Origin: an uncultured Monoglobus sp.
Lineage (GTDB): Bacteria; Bacillota; Clostridia; Monoglobales; Monoglobaceae
Length of the DNA stretch: 64,000 nt
NCBI GenBank assembly: GCA_947625055.1
Contig: CANQMT010000005.1
Location: 40,705-104,704 of the forward strand
Direction: 5' to 3'
The position numbers and the translations under genes are program-made. Below the pieces are notes generated by a model. That model ran no database searches and was not told the origin of the DNA. It saw nothing but the letters and a program-made list of their open reading frames with translations. Below are positions 41,401 to 52,522 of this stretch, one piece after another (position 1 is the stretch's first letter; each line of letters opens with the position of its first letter).

Positions 41401-44400
41401 ATGAAGAATAACAACATGAAGGCGGGAGACGTCATTTCGATCGATTTGAGAAAGTTCCTCGATCCCGACATATATCACTCCGTATCGACCAAGCATGTAC
41501 CCACCTGGACGGTCAACACCGAAAATCATCCGTGGAAGGGACTAAACATAGGCGGCTGGACGCTGTATTATGAGATACACAACGGCGATAACGAGATAAC
41601 GCTCAGCTTTGAGAATGCGGACGCGGCGGAGGTTCCGGAGTTAAACGGCAAGGCCTTAAAGTACAGCGCAAGTCTGCTCAATCCGCCGGTGCTCAACACC
41701 GGAGAGCCGCTCAACGGATATGAGCCCGCGGCAGGCGCCACGGTTTCGGCAGGCTCTTTCTACGGTCTTACCAAATCGGACGGCACATATTCTCTCCACT
41801 GGACGGAGGGCGATGAAGCATCCGGGGAAAATATCAGCTACCCGATGATGCTAAACAGCGGCAACGAGTACATAACCGCGCTTATAAACAGCAATCATAT
41901 CAATACTCTTGCTCTGCTGAAGCCCGATAAGCAGACAGGCAAGGTCGGCGATGTAGTCGTTGACTTTTACGCCAGTGAGGAAGAGCCGCAGCCCGTCGGC
42001 ATTTCGGTGCTTGTAGGGCCGAGCGGCGAAATACCGTCCTACGAAAAGGACGAGACCCAAAACGCCGCGATGGGACAGGTCAATATGTCCGACAGTTCCG
42101 TCGGATTCAGATTAAACGTCCACGACCAGTATAAAAAGCTTAAGAGCGTGGTATTCACAATATACGATAAAGAAATGGCAAAGCGCAATGAATATACGGT
42201 CGATGTACAGCCCGACTCATACGACTACGCGGTGGATCTTACTTCGGTCCCCACCGAACTTGATACGGGCGAGATCGTGAAGATGCCCTTGAACGCGCTG
42301 CTTAACTTCCATGACGGTGACCGGGTATTCGTAGACCTCAAAGGGGCCGAGACCGTAACCGGCGCCGACGGCACAGTCGGCGAGGTGGAGGTCAGCTACG
42401 GCGAATTTGACACCGGAATTACATTCCATGAGGTGCCCGGTCAGGACATAGAGATTCAGATCCCGAATATAGGGCCGGATGAGACCAGCCCCGACCTGCC
42501 TACCCTGGACGTTATCGGCAAGATGACCCCCAAGGTTTCGGCCGGGCCTCTGACAGTGCAGGCCATCGTAACCGCTACCAGCTTTGAGTGCAATATCGGA
42601 TTTTCCGTGGGCTTGCTGAATAAGGTTCTTAAACAGCAATTCCCGGAAAAGCTCACCACACAGAAGGAAATGGACGCATATACGGAAAGGGAGGTCGCCA
42701 AAAAAGAGTTAAAAGAAGCATCCAAGAACTTAGATAACGTATCAAAGAATTCGGATGACCCAATAGAGCAGGCAAACGCCGTTGCAAACCTTAATGAAGC
42801 GCAGGAGAAGTATGATGCTGCCGATGCGGCTTGGAGTGAAGCCGCAAACACAGACCCTATCACCGGCGGTAATCAAGCGCAGAATATAACAACTCCGGAC
42901 AAAAACCAAATGTCGGACGTGTTGAACACGGCGAAAAATTCGGCAAAGGCGTTTGACAAAGACACCGCCGCATTGGACAAATTACTGGATGCTCTTACAC
43001 AAGCCGACAGTTATACCGATAAAAGACAGGCGGCCGCGGCAAGAGACGCTGTCGTGAAGAGCAAGGGTTCCATAGGCATGAATCTGGGCATGACCTTCGG
43101 CATCACGTTCAAATTTGTTGCGGGTGTTTCACCCGACAATCCCGAAGAGGGCACGTGGCTGTTTGACAATGCTATGGTTTACGGTCAGGTCGGATTTGCG
43201 ATAAGCGGCGTGTTCTATATTACGATACCCGGCTTCCCGATACCTATGTATGCAGGCTTCGGATTCTCGACGTCGCTCGGTCTGTATAACGGAATACAGT
43301 CAACGAAAACCACTACGCTCAACGAACTTCAGATAGACCCGAAATCGTTGGTATACAAGGGCAATATCCCGATATCGATAGGCATCGAAGGCTTTGTGGG
43401 CGCGGGCATACGAAAGCTGCTGTCCCTGGAGTTTGACTTGGGCTTTTTGCAGCAGTTCAATCTTGGCTTTGGGCCGGGTACCTCCGGAACGGGAACCTCC
43501 ACCTTCTATGGCGCCTTTGAAATAAATCTTGTGTTCCTCAACTTCAACTGGAAATTCCTGCAGCAATCGTGGGACTACACCCTCTATAATGTGGGCAGTG
43601 TACAGGCGGCCGTGGACGAGGCAATGCAGGGCTTTGATCCCAAGCTCTCCGAGATGGAGGTAAATACCGAGGATTATGAGAATTCGTTCTATGTTCCGGG
43701 AACAGGGGAAGTTACGGCTGTGTCCGCCGCGGAACAGACAAATCGCTACGACCTGGTTACGGACAGCGTAAATATGCGCACCAATGTGGTGCCTCTCGGC
43801 GGCGGCAAATATTTCACGGCATTTGAAGGCATAGACTCTTCAAGAGATAAGTACAACAGAAACGCCGTATATTACAGCATATATAACGGCAGCGACTGGT
43901 CAACGCCCGCGATCCTGCAAAACGACGGCACCATTGACACAGGTCTTAACGTGGATGATTTCGGAGACAAGATAATGATCAGCTGGACGTCGGCGGACAA
44001 AACCTTCACAGAGGATGATTTTACGGAACTTGACATCGAGTCTCAGGATGAAGAATTTAAAATTCCCTACGACTCTTCGCTCAAGATGCTGTCATCCCTG
44101 GACGTTTACAGCGTGGTCATAGACAAGAACGCGGCTGCGAACGGAATTCCCGAACAGAGCATTACGCAGGTCACCAAAAACACGGAAACCGAAGACCGGT
44201 TTAAATGGGGCCTCGCCCATGAGAGCCCCCATGCGGTACAGCTCCCCGACGGCAGGATAGTTCTGTTCTATACGACGGTGGACTATAACGAATACGGCGG
44301 CGATAAGATAACCACCCTGTCGCAGCTGCTGTCGGTTCCCGGTGTTACAATGTACAGGATCTACGAAAACGGAGCATGGTCCGAGACCTATTCCGAGTCC

Positions 44401-47244
44401 GAAAAAGGGAAGTACGGCAACGAGTGGTACGGCCAGAGAATTCTGGATGTGAACCTCAGCGATCCCGATGGAGAGACAACATATTATCCTCTCGCGGGAC
44501 AGACTGATATGATCTCCACCAACTATGAGGGTGAAGATAAGATACTTGCCGCATATGTGGTTGACGGCGACAACAACCTTGCAACTTCCACCGACAGAAC
44601 CGTATTTATGTCGGTTCTGACTCCGGACAGCGACAACAGTATGGTGACATCTGCGCCTATCAACCTGAGCGGCATGGCAGATGTATCACATCCCCGGTTT
44701 GTCAGGAGCGTGACAGACGAGTTCGGCGAGGTGAACATGATAGTATGGGCGCAGAACGGCGAGCTGAGATACCTCAATCTGGACAAGATGTTCGGCGATT
44801 ATGATTTCGGCAATGAAAGCGATAGTATTCCGGATGAAGACAAAATAATGCTTGAAAAGTCCGAGATAACGCTGCCGAACGGCACCCAAATACCGAGTTA
44901 CACCTTAAAGGATGCGTATCACGCGGGCGTTGCCATATACAACGACCCCGATCCCGAAACCGGAGAAGTCGGTATGTCTTACGGAAACGGCTACACTGTT
45001 GTAAACGGCGAGGACGGCAATGTGTATGTATTGTGGCCCCAGTCCACGGGTGATGAGCAAAAGCTCATGATATCCACGCTGACTCTGCGTCCCAACGAAA
45101 ACGGCACATATGACGAGCTGTGGCGCATACCAAGAGAATTCTCGCTTCAGAGCGAAAACGACGAGGAACGCGAGTATGTTGACAATCCTGCCGCGGGCGT
45201 AGATGAAAACGGAAATATGGTAATACTCTACAACGACTTTGACATGGTTGACGTTACAACCACCGACGAGGACGGCAACGAGATCATGGCGGGCAAAACG
45301 CGGGATAACAACGATCTGTGCGCGGCGCACTTTACGTCGATAGGCTCCCTTGAATTCACGGAGGACAGCATTGAGCTTTCAAACGACTATCCGAAGGCGG
45401 GCGAGGACTTCAGCGTGACCACTGAGGTCGAGAACACCGGACTGCTGGCAAGCAAGAGCGTGAATGCCAAGGCTGAAATTGTTGAAACCGCGGCTGACGG
45501 CAGCGAGAATGTGGTTCAGACCGTTGACGCGTCAAGCGAGGATATGCTGCTGGCGGGAGGTAAGACAGAAATTACGGCGTACCTTGACATGACACAGGAT
45601 ATGATCGACAAGGCGCTTGCGGGCGCAAGCTATAAGGCGGTGCTCACGGTAAGCGAGCCGGGCCGCAGCGAAACATCTTCGGCCGCAGCGCCAATAAGAG
45701 TAGGCTCCAGACTGGATATCGGCAATATTAACGTGATCAGCGGCAGAAGCCATGAAATAAAGGGCATAGATGAAAACGGCAGCTTGATCAGAGGCGATGT
45801 GAACGGCTCAGTATTTGTGGTAGATACCGAAATCACGAACAGCGGCAACGTGGCGGCAAGCAATCCCAGACTGGTTATGGAAATTGAAAATCAGAATGTT
45901 CTTGACGACCCGAATGCTCCCGATATGGATACGGCTTCGGTTGAGGAAATTCAAGAGTATCTTGAAAACGCGCCGCAGAATGCCAGCGTGGTAAACTCCT
46001 CGGGCTTCACTCCGTACACCGAGGTGGGCTGGATGGATGAAGACGGCGATATTGAACCGATCGGGGCAGGAGAGTCCGCGACCGTTAGGATCCATTCCAT
46101 GCCGATAACCGATGATAAGTTCTCGGCGAACAAAGCCGCGGGATTTATGCTTGAAGTTTACGACGGCGAGAAACGCGCTCCTCTCTATGACGAAGCCGGT
46201 GAGGTGAACGGCGAAGGAACCTACAACCTTGACGCGTTTAATGTCAACGCCTTTAAGTCATTCACCGGGACGATCCCCGAAGAGGACGTTCCCCTTGCGC
46301 TAAACATCAGGCAGGATGGCAATGATGTAGAACAGGCAGAGGTCGGTATCGGCGGCATACTGTCACTTGAAGCCGGGATACTTCCTCTTGCGGCGGCGGC
46401 AGACAGCAATGTGACATGGAGCAGCAGCAACGAGAACATTGCCAAGGTAGGCCCCAACGGCGACGTTACCGGCATCGGATCCGGAACCGCGACCATAACG
46501 GCCGCGATCGACGGAACCGAGCTAATTGACAGCGTGACCGTAAATGTGAAAGAGTCGTCCGGAGGACAGTCGCCATCAGGCGGAGGACACTCGTCATCAG
46601 GCGGAGGAGGCGGCGGAACGTTCGGAACGAGCAATGCCACACCCACGCCCACGGAAGAGCCGCAGGCAACTGCCGAGCCGGCAAAAGAACTTCCGTTTGC
46701 CGACGTGAACCCAACCGACTGGTTCTATGATGATGTAAAATACGCATACGAAAACGGTCTGATGAACGGTGTGAGCGATACGGAATTTGACCCGAACGCG
46801 AATATAACCAGAGGAATGTTCGTAACGGTTCTGCATCGAATAGACGGCTCACCGGAGGCAGGAACAAGCAGCTTTGCTGATGTCCCGACGGATGCCTACT
46901 ATCATGACGCCGTGGCATGGGCAAGCGCAAACGGAATTGTAAACGGCTACTCCGACACGGAATTCGGTCCGGATGACGATATTCTTCGCGAACAGATGGC
47001 GGCGATGCTATACAGGTACGCCGCATACAAGGGCATAGACACCTCTGTGGGAGAAGATACGAATATTCTGAGTTATACGGACGCGGGAGAGATAAGCGAA
47101 TACGCAATTCCGGCTATACAGTGGGCATGCGGAGCCGGACTTATGAGCGGAAACGGCGACGGAACATTAACGCCGCTTGGCAATGCCATCCGCGCGGAAG
47201 CGGCAACCGTATTCGGAAGATTTGATAAGACGCTGCAAAAGTAA
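38464..47244 (+). CDS. Giant secreted surface protein with three C-terminal SLH domains
   Basis: A 2,926-residue secreted protein held at the wall by SLH domains. Signal peptide 1-25 (ending TLAFA-QD). Calx-beta-like segments occur near 48-140 and 415-505, separated by a very acidic repeat of ADEDV/ADENV pentapeptides (about 180-260). The middle (about 510-1400) has mixed beta modules including a repeat-like CFDCFQCDNV stretch. A helical region rich in Lys/Glu/Ala lies near 1409-1530. A beta-propeller-like region (about 1746-2290, SWTSAD, LPDGRIVLFYT, VLWPQ) resembles sialidase-type folds but lacks recognisable Asp boxes. CARDB-like and Big2-like (about 2613-2700, NVTWSSSNENIAKVG) domains and a Gly/Ser linker lead to SLH repeats near 2742-2926 (FADVNPTDWFYDDVKYAYE, FADVPTDAYYHDAVAWA, YTDAGEISEYAIPAIQW). 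GGAAGTG precedes the ATG. Adhesin, scaffold or S-layer-associated role inferred. Confidence 0.85.
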   Translation: MKRIISFMLVLSMLLTVVPTLAFAQDSTRDELSAIQESLENADPVLKEQYPGGLFAIPQIAAEVDENAGEPLTFYIARYGGTQGEAKLSLRFQDYSAQYGKDYTAEVEKSVFSKDKIEPNENAVPIMYMFSQENPLTGEDATYEDLVAQYGEESVQHMEELVGEYIEATAKDEEESAGEAEKDAAAADENAAVDENVVADEDVPADENAAADDEDVPADEDVAADEDVAADEDVPADENVVADEDAAADEDIPADEDNEEADAPAQSESVSAEEPIYQSAGEAEEKSPLYALNDQVSQFSGSNLTFGNFITGENSDPETARISNELMAEAFPCAETEVVFEDGETLKKVTVYPNDDDESNGDRVFVAYINGSGDGYALDVRNNAQITIKDDEAYVSPYVYVDSGTVSGISEDSDSFKAELRRNDPLYQLSTVTFTAITDTNNVLIQGNVVFMPGMDTQTIEVPMTGVAGSGAKTIYLSLANAVGCDVSENYTPVEILPASNDSSDGIVTSAATGKKLSKSDRNNPFNTDGEEFYDHFEFDIEGLSSSFQSMQNGNCKGVSSGYKDGYYYLDIPDHGCGCTGAYIYKERDFDLMLDDYQSIPPIQSVSIDWYANDYEGVRANYNFLSFEECTPMKDDNGTFHGPSNITFVGDHTSGQKTTINMQTGEVDDPGGARHDYSPSNFIKRSKAPNRWPSIRPRCFVWEVYKNSGGVNGMHTEIKAVRFDYMEVPFEMVNPDPIDGVIPGTLEMKSRDNKSQGTKMNFYGREKISLVETSKDDNYELTGMEFIINNKTSNINNKADPLFDPKGLTLDLSELWSYCFDCFQCDNVTADNDYGTIKLKPIYSKKAVSVTLKSDKNGGMKLTDNTSSHVPWSLNSGDKDKKITLYAADNITIEPYDQDERYNFAGWGGSSSPIGQSGAQYQIPFSMTDEKSTLKLEPKDYIIYPKYSAEGTFVRLSLDKTVSDINIPLEQIQADIDDMMKNNNMKAGDVISIDLRKFLDPDIYHSVSTKHVPTWTVNTENHPWKGLNIGGWTLYYEIHNGDNEITLSFENADAAEVPELNGKALKYSASLLNPPVLNTGEPLNGYEPAAGATVSAGSFYGLTKSDGTYSLHWTEGDEASGENISYPMMLNSGNEYITALINSNHINTLALLKPDKQTGKVGDVVVDFYASEEEPQPVGISVLVGPSGEIPSYEKDETQNAAMGQVNMSDSSVGFRLNVHDQYKKLKSVVFTIYDKEMAKRNEYTVDVQPDSYDYAVDLTSVPTELDTGEIVKMPLNALLNFHDGDRVFVDLKGAETVTGADGTVGEVEVSYGEFDTGITFHEVPGQDIEIQIPNIGPDETSPDLPTLDVIGKMTPKVSAGPLTVQAIVTATSFECNIGFSVGLLNKVLKQQFPEKLTTQKEMDAYTEREVAKKELKEASKNLDNVSKNSDDPIEQANAVANLNEAQEKYDAADAAWSEAANTDPITGGNQAQNITTPDKNQMSDVLNTAKNSAKAFDKDTAALDKLLDALTQADSYTDKRQAAAARDAVVKSKGSIGMNLGMTFGITFKFVAGVSPDNPEEGTWLFDNAMVYGQVGFAISGVFYITIPGFPIPMYAGFGFSTSLGLYNGIQSTKTTTLNELQIDPKSLVYKGNIPISIGIEGFVGAGIRKLLSLEFDLGFLQQFNLGFGPGTSGTGTSTFYGAFEINLVFLNFNWKFLQQSWDYTLYNVGSVQAAVDEAMQGFDPKLSEMEVNTEDYENSFYVPGTGEVTAVSAAEQTNRYDLVTDSVNMRTNVVPLGGGKYFTAFEGIDSSRDKYNRNAVYYSIYNGSDWSTPAILQNDGTIDTGLNVDDFGDKIMISWTSADKTFTEDDFTELDIESQDEEFKIPYDSSLKMLSSLDVYSVVIDKNAAANGIPEQSITQVTKNTETEDRFKWGLAHESPHAVQLPDGRIVLFYTTVDYNEYGGDKITTLSQLLSVPGVTMYRIYENGAWSETYSESEKGKYGNEWYGQRILDVNLSDPDGETTYYPLAGQTDMISTNYEGEDKILAAYVVDGDNNLATSTDRTVFMSVLTPDSDNSMVTSAPINLSGMADVSHPRFVRSVTDEFGEVNMIVWAQNGELRYLNLDKMFGDYDFGNESDSIPDEDKIMLEKSEITLPNGTQIPSYTLKDAYHAGVAIYNDPDPETGEVGMSYGNGYTVVNGEDGNVYVLWPQSTGDEQKLMISTLTLRPNENGTYDELWRIPREFSLQSENDEEREYVDNPAAGVDENGNMVILYNDFDMVDVTTTDEDGNEIMAGKTRDNNDLCAAHFTSIGSLEFTEDSIELSNDYPKAGEDFSVTTEVENTGLLASKSVNAKAEIVETAADGSENVVQTVDASSEDMLLAGGKTEITAYLDMTQDMIDKALAGASYKAVLTVSEPGRSETSSAAAPIRVGSRLDIGNINVISGRSHEIKGIDENGSLIRGDVNGSVFVVDTEITNSGNVAASNPRLVMEIENQNVLDDPNAPDMDTASVEEIQEYLENAPQNASVVNSSGFTPYTEVGWMDEDGDIEPIGAGESATVRIHSMPITDDKFSANKAAGFMLEVYDGEKRAPLYDEAGEVNGEGTYNLDAFNVNAFKSFTGTIPEEDVPLALNIRQDGNDVEQAEVGIGGILSLEAGILPLAAAADSNVTWSSSNENIAKVGPNGDVTGIGSGTATITAAIDGTELIDSVTVNVKESSGGQSPSGGGHSSSGGGGGGTFGTSNATPTPTEEPQATAEPAKELPFADVNPTDWFYDDVKYAYENGLMNGVSDTEFDPNANITRGMFVTVLHRIDGSPEAGTSSFADVPTDAYYHDAVAWASANGIVNGYSDTEFGPDDDILREQMAAMLYRYAAYKGIDTSVGEDTNILSYTDAGEISEYAIPAIQWACGAGLMSGNGDGTLTPLGNAIRAEAATVFGRFDKTLQK
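39010..39240 (+). repeat. Tandem acidic repeat in the SLH giant gene
   Basis: The 15-bp unit GCCGACGAGGATGTT and its variants (GAGAATGCT, GAGGATGCT) repeat in frame about fifteen times, often in 30-bp pairs with CCTGCCGACGAG. They encode ADEDV/ADENA/PADE pentapeptides. Purity suggests slippage-driven copy-number variation. Confidence 0.85.
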
Positions 47245-47270
47245 AATATATTTGACGCCTTATCATTTAA

Positions 47271-47413
47271 AGGGGCTGTCGCAATAAGTGAGCAAAAAAA
47301 CAACCGAGTGACCCGAAAAAGGGTTGCCCGGTTGTTTGTTTTGCGGTATAATTTAAGTGACTCATTGTGCAGCCCCCATTTCTGTTTGGTTTTGTCACTT
47401 AACATTATACCTG
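47271..47413. mobile_element. Nested inverted-repeat element, MITE-like or IS remnant
   Basis: AGGGGCTGTCGCAATAAGTGA (47271 on) is matched in inverted form by ATTGTGCAGCCCC (about 47365-47377). Inside is a long hairpin (ACAACCGAGTGACCC / GGGTTGCCCGGTTGT, 47300-47335). A second inverted pair, GGTATAATTTAAGTGAC (47345-47361) against GTCACTTAACATTATACC (47394-47411), overlaps the right end. GGGGCTGTCGCA-type ends are common in clostridial insertion sequences. No transposase and no clear target duplication are seen. The inner hairpin followed by TTGTTTT may also terminate the SLH transcript. Confidence 0.5.
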
Positions 47414-47522
47414 AGACTGCTCTATGAGTCATCTTTTTTGGACATTTTATTTTTTTGATATTATTGTTCTATTTTTTCCGACGAAAAGCCCGATTTTTTT
47501 GACCTCGCGGGCAATATAACGA

Positions 47523-47551
47523 TTGACACGGGAAATTTTTAAGTGTATAAT
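47523..47551 (+). promoter_or_regulatory. Promoter of xpt
   Basis: TTGACA (47523-47528), 17-bp spacer, TATAAT (47546-47551). The predicted leader to 47584 is about 26 nt, too short for a purine riboswitch. Confidence 0.82.
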
Positions 47552-47583
47552 TTATGAATAACAAGTCGAAAGGCGGGGAGATC

Positions 47584-48165
47584 ATGAATTTTATGGAGGA
47601 ACGCATACGGGAAGAGGGACGCGTCAAGGAAGGCAACGTGCTTAAGGTCGACAGCTTCCTCAACCACCAGATGGACATTGATTTGTTTGAGCGGATGGGC
47701 CGCGAGTTCAAGGAGCGGTTCAAGGACAAGAACATAAACAAAATCCTCACGATCGAGGCTTCGGGCATAGGGATCGCCTGCATCGCGGCGAGGTATTTCG
47801 GCGTGCCGGTGGTTTTTGCCAAAAAGTCTCACAGCATCAACATTGACGGCGATGTTTACATGGCCGAGGTCGAGTCGTTCACTCACATGCGCACCAACCG
47901 CGTCATAGTCTCAAAAAAGTTTTTAAGCGAGGGCGACCGCGTGCTTATCATTGACGATTTTCTCGCGAACGGCTGTGCCTTGAAGGGGCTTATCGCGATA
48001 ACCGAGGCGGCGGGAGCCGAGGTCGAGGGAATAGGGATCGCGATCGAAAAGGGGTTCCAGCCCGGCGGCGAGGCTATCCGCGACATGGGCTACGATCTGC
48101 AGTCGCTGGCGATCGTTGACGGTATGGACGCCGAGAGCGGCGAGGTTATTTTCAGAGAACAGTAA
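47584..48165 (+). CDS. xpt: Xanthine phosphoribosyltransferase
   Basis: Salvages xanthine to XMP with PRPP. The 193 residues match the Xpt family ([31 protein letters not shown]). The PRPP loop is [17 protein letters not shown]. The ATG at 47584 is preceded by GGGGAG; the upstream ATG at 47554 lies within the expected leader. The xanthine permease gene starts 15 nt after the stop, the standard xpt-pbuX pair. No guanine riboswitch precedes it, unlike most Firmicutes copies; regulation is therefore by another mechanism or constitutive. Confidence 0.93.
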   Translation: MNFMEERIREEGRVKEGNVLKVDSFLNHQMDIDLFERMGREFKERFKDKNINKILTIEASGIGIACIAARYFGVPVVFAKKSHSINIDGDVYMAEVESFTHMRTNRVIVSKKFLSEGDRVLIIDDFLANGCALKGLIAITEAAGAEVEGIGIAIEKGFQPGGEAIRDMGYDLQSLAIVDGMDAESGEVIFREQ

Positions 48166-48180
48166 TTGGGGGATTATGTT

Positions 48181-49524
48181 GTGAAAAAGGATAATAATAT
48201 TAAAGAGAAGCAGCCCGCTTCAACCGAGAACATATACAAGCTTGACGGCAGAGTGCCGATAGGAAAGGCGGTGCCGTTCGGGCTTCAGCACATTCTGGCG
48301 ATGTTTGTCGCCAATATCGCGCCGATACTTATTGTGACGGGCGCCTGCGGCATCGGCCCGCAGGACACGGCAAGGCTTATTCAGACCGCGATGATCGTGG
48401 CGGGCGTCGGCAGCCTTATTCAGCTCTTCCCGATATGGCGGATCGGCTCGAGGCTCCCGATAGTTATGGGAATAAGCTTCACCTTCGTTTCAGTGCTTTG
48501 CTATATAGGCCCGGCATACGGCTACGAGACCGCGATAGGCGCGATCATGGTCGGCGGCGTTGTCGAGGGAATTCTGGGCCTGTTCGCGAAGTATTGGCGC
48601 AGGATCATCTCGCCGATCGTGGCGGCCTGCGTGGTTTCGGCGATAGGCTTTTCGCTGCTGTCCGTGGGCGCGAGCTCGTTCGGCGGCGGCACCGGCAGCG
48701 AGCAGTTCGGCTCGCTCACCAACTGGGTGCTCGGCGGCGTGACGCTGCTCTCGTGCATATTGTTCAATATATTCGCTAAGTCATACTGGAAGCAGCTTTC
48801 GGTGCTTTTCGGACTGATCGTCGGCTACATACTGGCGGCGGCGATAGGAGTCGTGGATTTCAGCAGCCTTAAAGACACCTCGGTTGTGGCTCTGCCGTCG
48901 ATCCTGCCGTATAAGCCGGTGTTTAACATAAACGCGATAATTTCGGTAACGCTTATTTTCTTGGTTTCGGCCACCGAGACCATAGGCGACACGTCTGCGC
49001 TCACGTCAACCGTGCTGGGCCGCGACGTGTCCGACAAGGAAATTTCGGGCTCGATAGCCTGCGATGGATTTATCAGTTCGCTTTCGGCCTGCTTCGGCTG
49101 CCTGCCGATAACTTCGTTCAGTCAGAACATAGGCCTTGTGGCAATGACAAAGGTCGTCAACCGCTTCACGATCGCGACGGGCGCGTGCATAATGATACTC
49201 GCGGGAATTTTCCCGATCTTCGGCGCATTGCTCGCGACGCTTCCGGAGGCGGTGCTGGGCGGCTGCACGATCATGATGTTCGGAACTATCTTAGTCAGCG
49301 GCCTCCGCATGATAGGCGACTGCGGCTATACTCAGCGTAATATCACGATCGCCGCGCTTTCGCTGAGCATCGGCCTCGGCTTCACACAGGTTCCGGAAAT
49401 ATTTGACATGTTCCCGAGGATGATCCAGAGCGTGTTTGCCGAGAACTGCGTGGCGGTGGTGTTCCTGTCGGCGATAATTCTGAATTTGGCGCTGCCGAAG
49501 AACATGGAGGCCGACAAAAACTAA
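48181..49524 (+). CDS. pbuX: Xanthine/uracil permease (NCS2 family)
   Basis: A 447-residue nucleobase:cation symporter with about 12-14 hydrophobic segments. Landmarks are VPFGLQHILAMFVANIAPIL near the N terminus, the SATETIGDTSAL motif of the substrate site, LSACFGCLPITSFSQNIG and MMFGTILVSGLRM. Coupling to xpt makes xanthine the likely substrate. A GTG start at 48181 with GGGGGA about 8 nt upstream is chosen; a TTG at 48166 directly after the xpt stop is possible but has no RBS. lepA starts 25 bp downstream. Confidence 0.9.
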   Translation: MKKDNNIKEKQPASTENIYKLDGRVPIGKAVPFGLQHILAMFVANIAPILIVTGACGIGPQDTARLIQTAMIVAGVGSLIQLFPIWRIGSRLPIVMGISFTFVSVLCYIGPAYGYETAIGAIMVGGVVEGILGLFAKYWRRIISPIVAACVVSAIGFSLLSVGASSFGGGTGSEQFGSLTNWVLGGVTLLSCILFNIFAKSYWKQLSVLFGLIVGYILAAAIGVVDFSSLKDTSVVALPSILPYKPVFNINAIISVTLIFLVSATETIGDTSALTSTVLGRDVSDKEISGSIACDGFISSLSACFGCLPITSFSQNIGLVAMTKVVNRFTIATGACIMILAGIFPIFGALLATLPEAVLGGCTIMMFGTILVSGLRMIGDCGYTQRNITIAALSLSIGLGFTQVPEIFDMFPRMIQSVFAENCVAVVFLSAIILNLALPKNMEADKN

Positions 49525-49549
49525 AAAGTGAATTATTGGAGGAAAATGA

Positions 49550-51355
<1,806 letters not shown>

Positions 51356-51369
51356 TTTGGGGGAATTAT

Positions 51370-52491
51370 ATGACCGGAATTTATGTTCACATTCCGTTTT
51401 GCGTTAAAAAGTGTTTGTACTGCGACTTTAACTCATATCCCGGGCTTCGGGATATGAGTTATTCCTATGGCGAGGCGGTCGTCCGCGAAATTGAAAACTC
51501 GCCGTTTAAGGGCGCGGATGTTGACACGGTTTATTTCGGCGGCGGAACGCCGACGTCGATCGACACGGAAATAATTATTGACATTTTGGCGGCGCTCAAA
51601 GCCGAATTTAGTATTTCCGATAGCGCCGAGATCACGATCGAGTGTAACCCGGGAACCGCGGACCGCGCCGCGCTGATTCGGCTCCGCGGGGCGGGCTTCA
51701 ATCGTCTCAGCGTCGGCTGCCAGTCGGCGGATGATAAAATTCTTTCGCGGCTCGGCAGGATCCACACCCACGCCGAGTTTGTCGATTGTTTTAATTCCGC
51801 ACGGAGTGCGGGATTTGATAACATTTCGGCCGATCTGATGTTCGGCCTGCCGGGTCAAAGCCCGGAAATATGGTGCGATACACTCGAAAAGATCACGGCT
51901 CTTGGGCCGGAGCATATCTCGGCCTATTCGCTTAAAGTCGAGGAAGGAACGCCGTTTTATGAGATGAAAAAGCGCGGCGCGCTTGAAATCCCCGACGATG
52001 ACCGGAACCGGGCCATGTATGATGAGGCGGTGGATTTTTTAAAACGCCGCGGATATGAGCGTTATGAAATTTCCAATTTCGCGAAGCCCGGATTTGAGTC
52101 GCGTCACAATCTCATATACTGGCGGCTCGGCGATTATATCGGCTTCGGTGCGGGCGCGCACTCGTTCGCGGGCGGCAGGAGGTTCTCAAACCCTTTGGGG
52201 ATAGAAGAATATATCGCCGCCGTCCGAAGCAGCGGGCGGATGACCGCGGAAAAGGAGAGCGCGGAGAATATGATGAGCGAGTTCATGTTCCTCGGCCTGC
52301 GCCTTGACGCGGGCGTTTCTGAAGCGGAGTTTGAGCAAAGGTTCGGAGCGAAAATGACCGATGTTTTCGCGCGACCGCTGAACAAGCATCTGAACCTGAC
52401 AAAAGCGCTGATAAAAGAAAACGGACGAATAAAGCTCCGCCCGGAATACGCCTACGTCTCCAACATTATCATGTCGGATTTTATTATGTAA
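51370..52491 (+). CDS. hemW: Radical SAM heme chaperone HemW
   Basis: Binds and inserts heme; related to oxygen-independent coproporphyrinogen oxidase but without that activity. The 373 residues begin GIYVHIPFCVKKCLYCDF, with the [4Fe-4S] cysteines C11, C15 and C18 in CxxxCxxC. The motifs FGGGTPT, VGCQSADDKILSRLGR and DLMFGLPGQ follow. The extra cysteine after the cluster typical of HemN is missing, which favours HemW. GGGGGAA precedes the ATG. It is adjacent to lepA; a weak terminator follows. Confidence 0.93.
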   Translation: MTGIYVHIPFCVKKCLYCDFNSYPGLRDMSYSYGEAVVREIENSPFKGADVDTVYFGGGTPTSIDTEIIIDILAALKAEFSISDSAEITIECNPGTADRAALIRLRGAGFNRLSVGCQSADDKILSRLGRIHTHAEFVDCFNSARSAGFDNISADLMFGLPGQSPEIWCDTLEKITALGPEHISAYSLKVEEGTPFYEMKKRGALEIPDDDRNRAMYDEAVDFLKRRGYERYEISNFAKPGFESRHNLIYWRLGDYIGFGAGAHSFAGGRRFSNPLGIEEYIAAVRSSGRMTAEKESAENMMSEFMFLGLRLDAGVSEAEFEQRFGAKMTDVFARPLNKHLNLTKALIKENGRIKLRPEYAYVSNIIMSDFIM

Positions 52492-52496
52492 GCCTC

Positions 52497-52518
52497 AAGC
52501 CCGCCGTCGGCGGGCTTT
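52497..52518. terminator. Weak terminator between hemW and spoVT
   Basis: AAGCCCGCC pairs with GGCGGGCTT around GTC, followed by only a short T-run. It may serve both converging genes. Confidence 0.6.
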
Positions 52519-52522
52519 GCCT

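Noticed and set aside
47430..47583. Guanine riboswitch expected before xpt
   Set aside because: No aptamer signatures are seen and the consensus promoter leaves too short a leader.
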